64,000 bases of DNA from Parahaliea maris. GTDB taxonomy: Bacteria > Pseudomonadota > Gammaproteobacteria > Pseudomonadales > Halieaceae. This document shows positions 1 through 7,529 of the stretch, piece by piece. How positions within the stretch are numbered: position 1 is the stretch's first letter; every line of letters starts with the position of its first letter. The stretch covers positions 248,001 through 312,000 of the forward strand of contig NZ_VRZA01000001.1 in assembly GCF_008064665.1 (NCBI RefSeq). The letters are read 5' to 3'. The position numbers were made by a program, and so were the translations under genes. The notes beneath the pieces are model-generated. The model was not told the DNA's origin. It made no database searches and worked only from the letters and a program-made list of their open reading frames with translations.

Positions 1-1
1 C

Positions 2-244
2 CCGGAAGCCTTCGATATTCACCGAAGCGATTACCAGGATATGGTGAGGGATATCCGTTCATTCGGGATTGGCCGCCACAACTGCTTCGGGATGAACCTC
101 GCGAAAATGGAAATGCAGGTAATGCTTGGAGAAATCTTGCGCCGTATCGATAATCCCAGGCTGAGTGGCGACGTATTGTACATGCACTCGAATTTCATCC
201 AGGGCATCAAGGCAATGCCGATCACTTTTGACAAACGCACCTGA
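2..244 (+). CDS. Cytochrome P450, C-terminal fragment (cut by window edge)
   Basis: This is the last 80 residues of a P450 that begins outside the window; the reading frame is open from base 2. It contains the heme-ligand loop FGIGRHNCFG, where the Cys binds heme iron, followed by an L-helix. The ending FIQGIKAMPITF closely matches the ending of the complete P450 at 36992-38251, so the two are paralogues. The family resembles the CYP124/125/142 group, which hydroxylates sterol or isoprenoid side chains. That placement rests on motif resemblance only. Substrate unknown. The stop codon is TGA. Confidence 0.9.
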   Translation, partial: PEAFDIHRSDYQDMVRDIRSFGIGRHNCFGMNLAKMEMQVMLGEILRRIDNPRLSGDVLYMHSNFIQGIKAMPITFDKRT

Positions 245-303
245 CGCCCTTTCGCGAGCAAGGCCGAACAGCGCCTTGTTCGCATTAGGCCCCTATCGCC
301 GAA

Positions 304-1380
304 CTAGCCCAGGAACTCCCCTGCCCCCAGATCCAGGCAGTGCTGAACATGGCGCCGGATCATCGCAGAGAACATCGCGTCCGCCCGTGGGTCCGGCGAG
401 CTGAAACTGGCCCCCAGAATCATGATCATCAGGCCGTGCATGGAGTACTCACGATACTGGTCCCAGCAGTCGCTCTCCGGGAGTTCCAAACCATGATCCG
501 CCAGCACCCCCCTGAAGTAGGCGACCATCTCCCGTTCCCACTGCCGGCGATCCCCGGTTTCCACACTTCCTCCCATAAAGTAGGCGAGATCGGCCAGCGG
601 GCTGGATTCACTGGCCGTCTGCCAATCAACCGCTGTTGCCGTATCCACGCCAAACAGAATATTCTCGCTCCGGAAATCGCCATGGATCAGGGTTTTAGGG
701 CCCGTATAACGCGTTGCAAAAATCGTGTGGCGCCCAATATAGTCTTCGCCAAACTCCCGCGCTTCTGCCGACAATGCAGCCTGAAACCGATCTACAAAGC
801 CGGGCCAGCACTGTTCCATCAGCGCCTGCGCCATAGCTCCGCCATCTTCGCGTGCCGGGCTCATTACATAGTCCCGCCCCCCCAGGGTCTCGTCGCCGTA
901 GAAGCTGGCAGCCAGTTTCGCCGCTTCCCGTGCAGCCAGCGTGGTATGTTCCCGGGAAGCGCCCTCCAGATTATTACCCGCTGAAGCGTCGCTTATATCC
1001 TCCATGAGAAGTAGAAAACCCTTACGATCATCGGAAAGTTCGCTGGCATAGATTCGGGGCGTTTTCATCGGTGTCGCGGGTGCGAGCTCCCGGTAGAACA
1101 TGACTTCCTTGTAGTATGCACCCTGAGCACCTGCCATCTCCCGCGCCCGCGCGTCCTCCGCCGGAAATTTACCGACAATGGTAGCTGGTGCCCCTTGTGC
1201 CGGGCCACTGTAGCTAAGCCGCAGGCGAGCATTGGCTCCCATTTTTCCGTGTCCTATCAAACTGTAATCGACATCACGAACGTTAACCCTATCGGCTATT
1301 GCTCCTGACTCCTGTAGATAGACGGTCAACCGCTCCGGACTTAACTCGGCAGGAGTGGATGGAAATTCAAACTGACTCAT
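304..1380 (-). CDS. APH/ecdysteroid-kinase-like phosphotransferase
   Basis: A 358-residue protein of the aminoglycoside-phosphotransferase/choline-kinase fold. The catalytic loop HGDFRSEN lies near residues 233-240 and the metal-binding VDW near residue 252, so both key acidic positions are kept. In bacteria this family includes many kinases of unknown small molecules; the insect relatives phosphorylate ecdysteroids. In this setting a hydroxylated steroid or terpenoid is a reasonable but unproven substrate. The frame stays open upstream to 1557, but that extension would overlap the divergent gene and cover the operator at 1447-1470, so the ATG at 1380 is preferred. It is transcribed divergently from the LLM gene at 1547. 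Confidence 0.8.
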   Translation of the reverse strand: MSQFEFPSTPAELSPERLTVYLQESGAIADRVNVRDVDYSLIGHGKMGANARLRLSYSGPAQGAPATIVGKFPAEDARAREMAGAQGAYYKEVMFYRELAPATPMKTPRIYASELSDDRKGFLLLMEDISDASAGNNLEGASREHTTLAAREAAKLAASFYGDETLGGRDYVMSPAREDGGAMAQALMEQCWPGFVDRFQAALSAEAREFGEDYIGRHTIFATRYTGPKTLIHGDFRSENILFGVDTATAVDWQTASESSPLADLAYFMGGSVETGDRRQWEREMVAYFRGVLADHGLELPESDCWDQYREYSMHGLMIMILGASFSSPDPRADAMFSAMIRRHVQHCLDLGAGEFLG

Positions 1381-1446
1381 TGGAATACCCTGACTACACT
1401 GATTGAAGAGCCCGGCGGATGGCCCGGGTAACTTGCAGCATGCTTT

Positions 1447-1470
1447 ATTACATTGCCAGATAAATGTTAT
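1447..1470. promoter_or_regulatory. ACATT-N8-AATGT operator between divergent genes
   Basis: ACATT and AATGT arms are separated by 8 bases (the wider form is ATTACAT-N10-ATGTTAT). It lies between the kinase gene (starts 1380, minus) and the LLM gene (starts 1547, plus). The same spacing recurs at many other promoters in the window, so this is probably a transcription-factor site that could control both genes. Confidence 0.6.
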
Positions 1471-1546
1471 TGTAGCGCAAAGTGTAACACCTTTTGCACG
1501 CCGATAAAGGCATTCCAGTCGCTGACACTGATCCAGGACAATAATT

Positions 1547-2593
1547 ATGAGCCACACCGAATTTCCCGAACTAAGCTGTTACCTGCTGCCGGGACACACC
1601 ACGACACCTGCAGACGCCATCACGGAGGCCGCCGCCGCTGAAGAACTTGGGTTGGGCCGGGTCTGGCTGTCTGAGCGCTTTGACGTCAAGGATGCCGGAG
1701 TCATCTGCAGCGCGGCGTTGGCGACAACCCGCCGGATTCACGTCGCAACCGCCGCGACCAACTTGCATACTCGACATCCGCTGGTACTCGCCACCATGTG
1801 CTCCAGCCTGCACTACCTCTCCGAAGGCCGTTTTGAGCTGGGACTGAGTCGAGGCGTGGCCCTGCGCAACCAGTTGATGGGTCTGGAAAACGTGAACAAT
1901 AAGAAATTTGTCGAAGGCATCGAGCTCCTGCGAACATTGTGGTCCGGAGAAAGTGTTCTGGACCACAAGGGTGAACTGGGCCATTTCCCCTACCTGAGCA
2001 TGGGCAAGTGGATGGATGCGCAAATCCCCCTGCATTTCGTCGGTTTCGGGCCTGCAAGCCTGAAGTTCGCCGGAGGCCACTTTGACGGCATACACCTGCA
2101 CACGTTCATTACACCCCACGGGCTGAAACGTGCCCGCGCATTCGTTCAGGCGGGGGCGGAAAAGGCTGGACGCGATCCTGACGCCGTTAAACTCCACGCA
2201 GTTCTGGCCACCGCATGCAACCCGAGCAGAGAAGATTATCTGCGCAAAATCGTTGCTCGTATGGCCACCTACATGCAGGCGCCGGGCTATGCAGAGCTAC
2301 TGATCCAGCTCAATGAGTGGGACCCGCAAGTACTTGAGCAATTCAGAGCGAGTCCGGCAGTGACCTCGATTCCCGGCGGCATCGACAGTGTGGCCACACT
2401 CGACCAACTCGAGGAAATCAGCGAGCTGATCCCGAAAGAATGGCTGCACGCAGCTGTGGGGACGGCAGAAGAATGCGCCCGTGCCTGGCAGGCCGAACTG
2501 GACAATGGGGCCGATAGTGTCGTGATTCACGGCTCTACTCCGGAGGAATTCACGCCGGTGCTTGATGCCTATCGGGAACTCAAGCACGCTTGA
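1547..2593 (+). CDS. LLM-class flavin-dependent oxidoreductase
   Basis: A 348-residue luciferase-like monooxygenase (TIM-barrel, bacterial luciferase superfamily). Visible family features are the N-terminal barrel strands (EELGLGRVWLSERFD), the FELGLSRG segment and the barrel-closing PLHFVGFGP region. Such proteins use reduced FMN or F420 for hydroxylation, Baeyer-Villiger or hydride-transfer reactions. The sequence resembles the actinobacterial groups often labelled F420-dependent, but the cofactor cannot be settled here. AGGA lies about 10 bases upstream of the ATG. It is divergent from the kinase gene and convergent with another LLM gene at 2689-3885. Confidence 0.85.
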   Translation: MSHTEFPELSCYLLPGHTTTPADAITEAAAAEELGLGRVWLSERFDVKDAGVICSAALATTRRIHVATAATNLHTRHPLVLATMCSSLHYLSEGRFELGLSRGVALRNQLMGLENVNNKKFVEGIELLRTLWSGESVLDHKGELGHFPYLSMGKWMDAQIPLHFVGFGPASLKFAGGHFDGIHLHTFITPHGLKRARAFVQAGAEKAGRDPDAVKLHAVLATACNPSREDYLRKIVARMATYMQAPGYAELLIQLNEWDPQVLEQFRASPAVTSIPGGIDSVATLDQLEEISELIPKEWLHAAVGTAEECARAWQAELDNGADSVVIHGSTPEEFTPVLDAYRELKHA

Positions 2594-2619
2594 TCGGGTA
2601 ACGCGCGGCATTCATACAC

Positions 2620-2652
2620 AAAAAAATGCCCCGGCTCCGAGCGAGCCGAGGC
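2620..2652 (-). terminator. Rho-independent terminator for the minus-strand LLM gene
   Basis: A GC-rich stem (arms around 2628-2637 and 2643-2652, one mismatch) is followed, in the minus-strand sense, by a run of seven T (2620-2626). It lies 36 bases past the stop of the LLM gene at 2689-3885 and just after the convergent gene ending at 2593. Confidence 0.65.
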
Positions 2653-2688
2653 TAACAACTCCCACACTTGCGGGCCATGAACCTGGCA

Positions 2689-3885
2689 CTAGCCAGCTTT
2701 CTGTTGTTTCTGCCGTGTTTCTTCTTCGTGTTGCTGGATAGCCCGCTCGATACCGCCCATGTACTCGGCCATGAAGCGGTCGGCGTTGGAAGCGGCCCAC
2801 TCCAGCGAGGCCGTGCGGTTGTCGTTGCTGTGCTGGAAGTGGGGCATCACGTACTGGGCCAACAGCTCGTAGGACTTTTTAGTGGCCTCGTAACTCGCCG
2901 CATTGTGCGCCAGCGACAGGAACGCACCAAACCCGCCCGACTGCTGCTGCAGGTTCTTGATATGGTCCACAAGGTCGTCCGGAGTTCCCACCAGGCCTAC
3001 ACCGAACGCCCCCAGGCCGCCGGTACACCAGATCTCGATGGCCTCGTCCAGATCCTTCACCTGCGGGAAGAGGTCGCCGCCGAACTTGTGGAAGTAGTTG
3101 AACATGTCCATCAGGCCATACTCGAGGTCCCGCCGTGCCTGCTCCCGGGTTTCGGCAATGTGGAAAGGTGCTACCACCCGCCAGGTCTTGCGATCCACTG
3201 TCTGGGAATACTCGGCCGCCTTCGACTCACAGATACTCCAGCTGTCCGCCAGCGCCTCAAAGCCTTTCGGGCTGGACGCAGCCACCGACAGCATGGCAGC
3301 GCCGTACTGCCCCGCCAGTCGCGCGCCGGAGGGAGAAATCGCCGAAGCCACGGCAATCTCCAGATTCTCCTGGTAGGGCAGGATGTGCATGCGTGCCTCA
3401 TTCAGGGTAAACCAGTCGGTACTGGCCGTCACGGTTTCACCATTGAGCAGCTTGACCAGCACGTCCAGGGACTCGCCCATACGGTCGCGGAGCTTTTGCG
3501 GGTCCACGCCCATCATGTAGGCATCGGCAATCAGCTGCCCGGGCCCTACCCCGAACATGATCCGGCCCCGGGTCTGATGGTCCAGTTGGGCGATGCGGTC
3601 CGCCAGGATCAGCGGTTGGTGGTAGGACAGCGAGCTGACCCCGGTGCCGAGGCGGATGTTCCGGGTACGCTCGGCTGCCGTGGCAATGAACACTTCGGGG
3701 GAGGCAATACATTCGTAGGCACCCGAGTGGTGCTCGCCGATCCAGGCCTCGTCGTAGTCGAGATGATCCAGCCACTTGATCAGGTCCAGATCGCGCTCCA
3801 GGGCGAATGTCGGGCTGGTGCGATTGTTGTGAAAGGGCGCGAAGAAGGCGCCAAAGCGCAGTCGTTTACCGGGTTGGTTAGTCAT
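2689..3885 (-). CDS. LLM-class flavin-dependent oxidoreductase
   Basis: A 398-residue luciferase-like monooxygenase. It begins with the usual first strand (RFGAFFAPFH) and carries the WIGEHHSG and IRLGTGV segments typical of the FMN-dependent bacterial-luciferase/alkanal-monooxygenase branch. The ATG at 3885 has GCGAGG six bases upstream; a TTG at 3903 would extend it by six residues but would overlap the operator at 3902-3925. It is longer than the other two LLM proteins in the window and is not a close paralogue of them. Likely role: oxygenation of an isoprenoid or steroid ketone; substrate not determinable. Confidence 0.85.
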   Translation of the reverse strand: MTNQPGKRLRFGAFFAPFHNNRTSPTFALERDLDLIKWLDHLDYDEAWIGEHHSGAYECIASPEVFIATAAERTRNIRLGTGVSSLSYHQPLILADRIAQLDHQTRGRIMFGVGPGQLIADAYMMGVDPQKLRDRMGESLDVLVKLLNGETVTASTDWFTLNEARMHILPYQENLEIAVASAISPSGARLAGQYGAAMLSVAASSPKGFEALADSWSICESKAAEYSQTVDRKTWRVVAPFHIAETREQARRDLEYGLMDMFNYFHKFGGDLFPQVKDLDEAIEIWCTGGLGAFGVGLVGTPDDLVDHIKNLQQQSGGFGAFLSLAHNAASYEATKKSYELLAQYVMPHFQHSNDNRTASLEWAASNADRFMAEYMGGIERAIQQHEEETRQKQQKAG

Positions 3886-3901
3886 GTGAGCCTCGCTTAC
3901 C

Positions 3902-3925
3902 AAAACATTTCTCTATATATGTTTT
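3902..3925. promoter_or_regulatory. Perfect palindromic operator at the LLM promoter
   Basis: AAAACAT and ATGTTTT form perfect 7-base arms with a 10-base spacer, 17 bases upstream of the LLM start. On the minus strand a plausible sigma-70 promoter (TTGATG at 3951-3956, 17-base spacer, TAGATT at 3928-3933) puts the start of transcription inside this palindrome, as expected for a repressor site. It is the most symmetric member of the ACAT-N10-ATG set. Confidence 0.7.
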
Positions 3926-4107
3926 TAAATCTAGCAAGGCCCTCTCTCGACATCAAGCCTTGCCCCAAATTCCGGGCTAAATTATTGTACCAATGCACCG
4001 CTTCGCAGCAGGTGACGGCTCATTACCTGACACCGACTAGATTGCGGAAAACAGGCACGCCAATTCCACTGATCAAGTTGCCGCGGGAGGACATCAAACA
4101 AATGCCA

Positions 4108-5415
4108 CTAAATGCTGCGCGCCGTGAGCGGTTGCTTGCCGACAACCTTGCCATCACCCATTGCCCGCGCTGTGAGAAAGTACATGGCCGCCGCGGCAAG
4201 CGGTGCGGCGCTCAGTGCTACCAGTGAATAGCGAACTGCCTCTGTCCCGTACGCCGGCTCGAGCCGGGCATTCAGGTCCCCCACCACGAGTGGCCCGAGC
4301 CCCGTTCCAATCAGGCTAGCCAACATAGACCAGGTTGCAGCTGCGACCGAACGCGAGTTACCGGGTACCAGCTGCACGGCCAGGGTCATCGTAGCCGGAG
4401 TCCAGGCTGCCCCCAGCAGAGAGGCCGCAATGGACCAGATAAAAGCCTGCGGCATGATTCCGAAAAACGAAAGGTCAGTGGGATACAAGTAGAATGTAAT
4501 TGTCAGGGGCACGAGTACCACGCTGACAATGCCCGGTAGCCAGGCGTACCAGCGCTTGTCTCGCTGGGCCAGTTTGTCGATATAGTAGGCAAAGAAAAGC
4601 GCGCCGATAGCGGTAGGAAGCGCACCGGTGATAAAGTACCAGACACCAGCCTGCGAGGCGTCCATTTCGTAAACCCGGCGCAGAAAGGTGGGTTCCCACA
4701 ACGCCCTGCCCATAGCAGGGATCGACACCAGGCAGGCTGAGATCGTCAGATAGACAAACGGTTTGATCGCTGCCAGTTCGCGCATCTGCAACCAGAGGTT
4801 GTCTCCTACCCGGCGATCGTCCGATTGCCGGTAGTCCCGCACGGTAAAGACAAAAAGCCCGGCGAGGAATATTCCGGGGAGTCCAACACTGATGAGCGCT
4901 ATACGCCAACCCCAGTTTGAACTGGCCCACCCGCCGTACACCGTACCCAGGGCAAGGCCTGCGATGGAACCGACTGTCAGTAGCGCCATAGCTCGGGCGC
5001 GACGCTCAGGGGGGACGTACTCAGCGATCATCGCCTGGTTTGGGGGACTGGCGCCAGCCTCCCCAAAACCTACACCTACCCTCGTTAGCGCCATCTGTAT
5101 GAAATTCTGGGCCATTCCGCCCAGGGCCGTCATTACGCTCCAGGTGAACAACGCAAGCGAGACCACCTTGGGACGGGACCAGCGGTCTGCGAGACGCGCC
5201 AGAGGGATGCCGGCCAGAAAATAGGTGACAGCAAATGCCAGTCCCATCAGGAACCCCATCTGCCGGTCATCCAGCGCGAGATCACGGCTGATCTCATCAA
5301 CCATTACCGACAGGATCGTCCGGTCACAGGTATTGAAAACCGACACAAAGAATATCAGGACAAGCACATACCGTGTGTAGCGCCTGGTGGGTGCGGGATC
5401 AGAACCGGCAGTCAT
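4108..5415 (-). CDS. MFS transporter
   Basis: A 435-residue major-facilitator protein with about 12 hydrophobic segments. Transporter features include the loop GIPLARLADRWSR between helices 2 and 3 (the family's GxxxD/R-R-x-R signature) and a large central segment near residues 190-215. It resembles the Spinster-like/NarK-type MFS proteins that accompany catabolic clusters in proteobacteria. It probably moves a pathway substrate, intermediate or acid across the inner membrane. The ATG start has no clear ribosome-binding site. Its promoter must lie in the long AT-rich region starting at 5416. Confidence 0.85.
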   Translation of the reverse strand: MTAGSDPAPTRRYTRYVLVLIFFVSVFNTCDRTILSVMVDEISRDLALDDRQMGFLMGLAFAVTYFLAGIPLARLADRWSRPKVVSLALFTWSVMTALGGMAQNFIQMALTRVGVGFGEAGASPPNQAMIAEYVPPERRARAMALLTVGSIAGLALGTVYGGWASSNWGWRIALISVGLPGIFLAGLFVFTVRDYRQSDDRRVGDNLWLQMRELAAIKPFVYLTISACLVSIPAMGRALWEPTFLRRVYEMDASQAGVWYFITGALPTAIGALFFAYYIDKLAQRDKRWYAWLPGIVSVVLVPLTITFYLYPTDLSFFGIMPQAFIWSIAASLLGAAWTPATMTLAVQLVPGNSRSVAAATWSMLASLIGTGLGPLVVGDLNARLEPAYGTEAVRYSLVALSAAPLAAAAMYFLTARAMGDGKVVGKQPLTARSI

Positions 5416-5744
5416 TATTGCGAACCATTAGCTATTCTCAAATCTGGCTATTCTGGCTGCTCAAGGCAGCGGATAGCATGAGGCTTACCTATGTGCTGAA
5501 TCAACGCCGGTTGCCCGCAGCGGGTCAAGCCAGCGCACCATTTCATAGGATTTATACAGCACTGTTATTTTCTATTTCTCTTTGGCTTGATTCACCCTTG
5601 CGGACTAGCGACGCCTGACAGACCCTGGCGCCAAATCCCGGCCGATCGTTATTTTCGACTTTTCCGGGCATTCCTGCGAGCCGTCATCCTGCATAGGTCC
5701 AATCAGGATCTCCCGCTTTCAAGGAGACTGCATTCGGACCGGAT

Positions 5745-5768
5745 TGTCAATATCTATAGAAATGTTTT
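5745..5768. promoter_or_regulatory. ACAT-N10 operator copy
   Basis: On the minus strand this reads AAAACAT, ten bases, then ATTGACA. The first 13 bases (AAAACATTTCTAT) are identical to the site in front of the TonB receptor at 44483-44506, and both continue into an ATTGAC arm. That match is hard to explain by chance and supports a shared regulator. Confidence 0.5.
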
Positions 5769-5831
5769 ATATACCTTATAACGCCGAAATCGGCCCAGGA
5801 AATGACACATAAGTTCAGAGTTCTATCGGAC

Positions 5832-5855
5832 AGGATATACTTAACTATATGTTTT
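5832..5855. promoter_or_regulatory. Degenerate ATGTTTT half-site
   Basis: A clear ATGTTTT arm (5849-5855) is paired with only a weak second arm (AGGATAT) ten bases away. It is listed because it sits within a cluster of such sites between 5745 and 6138. Confidence 0.3.
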
Positions 5856-5911
5856 ATAAGATATTTATCCCTGTAGTCACGAAACGATCGGGCCGTTGAC
5901 AATATTGGCTA

Positions 5912-5935
5912 TATGGTAGCTCTTTGAAATGTTTT
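5912..5935. promoter_or_regulatory. Degenerate ATGTTTT half-site
   Basis: One strong arm (ATGTTTT, 5929-5935) and a poor partner arm. A TTGACA hexamer lies just upstream at 5896-5901, so a promoter may be present, but no good -10 was found at 17 bases. Confidence 0.3.
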
Positions 5936-6097
5936 ATCTTCCAATCCAGATATCCCCCTGAAACGGCCATCCTCTGCTAATCGCTTGATTTCAGATAGCT
6001 TTTACCTCCGCTCAGCGCCCGCCTGGCTTGCCGCACATGCCCATATCACCACACCAAAGGCTTCATCAAACGGTGTTTCCACGCAGCAGCTACGGAA

Positions 6098-6138
6098 CAA
6101 ACATTTTTTCACATATTAAATTTCATGTGAAATGTTTA
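6098..6138. promoter_or_regulatory. Compound operator: three half-sites at 17-base steps
   Basis: AAACAT (6099-6104), a central ATTAAAT (6115-6121) and ATGTTTA (6132-6138) are each separated by exactly 10 bases. Nested inside is a perfect inverted repeat, TTTCACAT (6107-6114) and ATGTGAAA (6125-6132), also with a 10-base gap. The site lies about 210 bases upstream of the gene at 6349. The phasing suggests two repressor dimers side by side. Confidence 0.5.
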
Positions 6139-6348
6139 CTTTGGTTTACCGCCATACTAGTATCCTCATCAAAGGCCCTATCACGCCCAATATAATGATT
6201 CCAGGCAGGCAGAAATGAACACCGGCACCATAATCCATCCAGCAGAGTGCAGTACGCAGGTATTGAGTGAGTCACCACGGCTCCGCAGCAAGCGCAACCG
6301 GCTCGAGTCAGTTACACAATTGACAGGCCCTGCCCGGGAGTTTCGCTC

Positions 6349-7422
6349 ATGAGCATCCGGGTAGTTCAGTGGGGTGTTGGCAACGTGGGTAAGGAAGCGC
6401 TGGAAGCCGTTGTGCGCAACCCCTCTACCGAACTGGTGGGTGCCTGGCGCCACTCGAGCAACAATGCTGGCCTCGACATCGGCGAAACGCTTGGTCTGGG
6501 AGGTATCGGCGTCTCTGCGACCTCCTCTATCGACGATATAGTCGCACTCGATGCGGACTGTGTTCTTTACATGCCACGGCTCAGCAGCGTTGACGAAATA
6601 TGCCAGATGCTCGCCTCCGGCAAGAATGTTGTCGCAACTCCATTTGCTTTTTACGCTGAATCCTGGCCGGCCGCCGAGCGAGAGCGGGTGCTCGAAGCCT
6701 GCAACAGGGGAAACTCAACCTTGTACGGCACCGGAATAAACCCCGGATTTGCAGGTATGGTACAGCCCGTCGCACTGTCCGGGATGTCGAAACGTATCGA
6801 CAAAGTCACCATATTTGAGCGGGCGAACTGGAGTTACTACAACAACGCCAGCATCACCTTCGATTGCATGCACTTCGGGCATTCAGAAGAGGAGGCCTTA
6901 CTCGAAAACAATGAATTCGCTCGCTTTAACAGCGGCATTTTTTCTGAACAGGTCTACATGCTCGCCGCGGCCTGGAACCTGACTCTCGATGAGTTGCGGG
7001 TCGTGCAGGAACTTGTAACTACCGATCACGAATTTTCCATCATGACCGGTACGGTACCCGTCGGGACGGTATCTGGTCAGCGTTATCGCTGGCAGGGAAT
7101 TGTTAGCGGCAAAGTACTCATCGAGATCGACGCGTTGTGGAACATCGGCGAGGACTATCCGCCACATTGGCCGACACCTGAAGATGGATGGACCGTGCGC
7201 ATCGACGGTAGTCCGACAGTTCAGTCTCATATGGTGTGTTGTGCCAGCCTGGATCCTGAATCAGACGCCTCTCTCGAAGATCATGTGCATGCGACTGAGG
7301 TCGCAACGGCGATGATGGCAGTCAACTCCATCACAGCCGTGTGCGCTGCCCCCCCCGGCATCACATCCGCGTACGAATTGACAATGGCCAGGCCGGAGGC
7401 TGCCTTTTCCTGTCAACAGTAA
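6349..7422 (+). CDS. DAPDH-like NAD(P)-dependent oxidoreductase
   Basis: A 357-residue protein with an N-terminal Rossmann fold (QWGVGNVG at residues 6-13) of the dihydrodipicolinate-reductase/2,4-diaminopentanoate-dehydrogenase type. The middle contains the family's substrate-domain segment GTGINPGF. Homologues with this layout are common in mycobacteria and in steroid- or terpene-degrading proteobacteria, where function is largely unassigned. It probably reduces or oxidises a carbonyl or amine group with NAD(P)H. It is the first gene downstream of the operator-rich gap and is followed after about 100 bases by a TonB receptor in the same direction. Confidence 0.75.
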   Translation: MSIRVVQWGVGNVGKEALEAVVRNPSTELVGAWRHSSNNAGLDIGETLGLGGIGVSATSSIDDIVALDADCVLYMPRLSSVDEICQMLASGKNVVATPFAFYAESWPAAERERVLEACNRGNSTLYGTGINPGFAGMVQPVALSGMSKRIDKVTIFERANWSYYNNASITFDCMHFGHSEEEALLENNEFARFNSGIFSEQVYMLAAAWNLTLDELRVVQELVTTDHEFSIMTGTVPVGTVSGQRYRWQGIVSGKVLIEIDALWNIGEDYPPHWPTPEDGWTVRIDGSPTVQSHMVCCASLDPESDASLEDHVHATEVATAMMAVNSITAVCAAPPGITSAYELTMARPEAAFSCQQ

Positions 7423-7529
7423 TAGTTAATCGGGATTTCCCCTGTCTATCGGCTACTTGAGATTGTGCTTGATAGGCAATTGCAGTCCCGAAGATAGATA
7501 TCCAACAACCTATAAGTCATATACCCTGG

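Larger units (their letters stand above)
5416..6348. other. 933-bp AT-rich intergenic regulatory region
   Basis: No convincing gene was found in any frame; the short frames here lack ribosome-binding sites and coding character. The stretch separates the divergent MFS gene (5415) and DAPDH-like gene (6349). It holds several copies or half-copies of the ATGTTTT/AAAACAT element (5745-5768, 5832-5855, 5912-5935, 6098-6138), far more than any other gap in the window. Confidence 0.6.

Noticed and set aside
1381-1557. N-terminal extension of the kinase gene
   Set aside because: It would cover the 1447 operator and overlap the divergent gene; the extension is Cys-rich and unlike the family.
2668-4227. 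A 519-codon open frame on the plus strand
   Set aside because: It lies antisense to the LLM gene, whose protein has clear family motifs; the plus-strand product has no recognisable domain and runs through a promoter and operator.
6181-6453. A 90-codon minus-strand frame near the DAPDH-like gene
   Set aside because: No ribosome-binding site or domain; overlaps the start of the real gene on the other strand.
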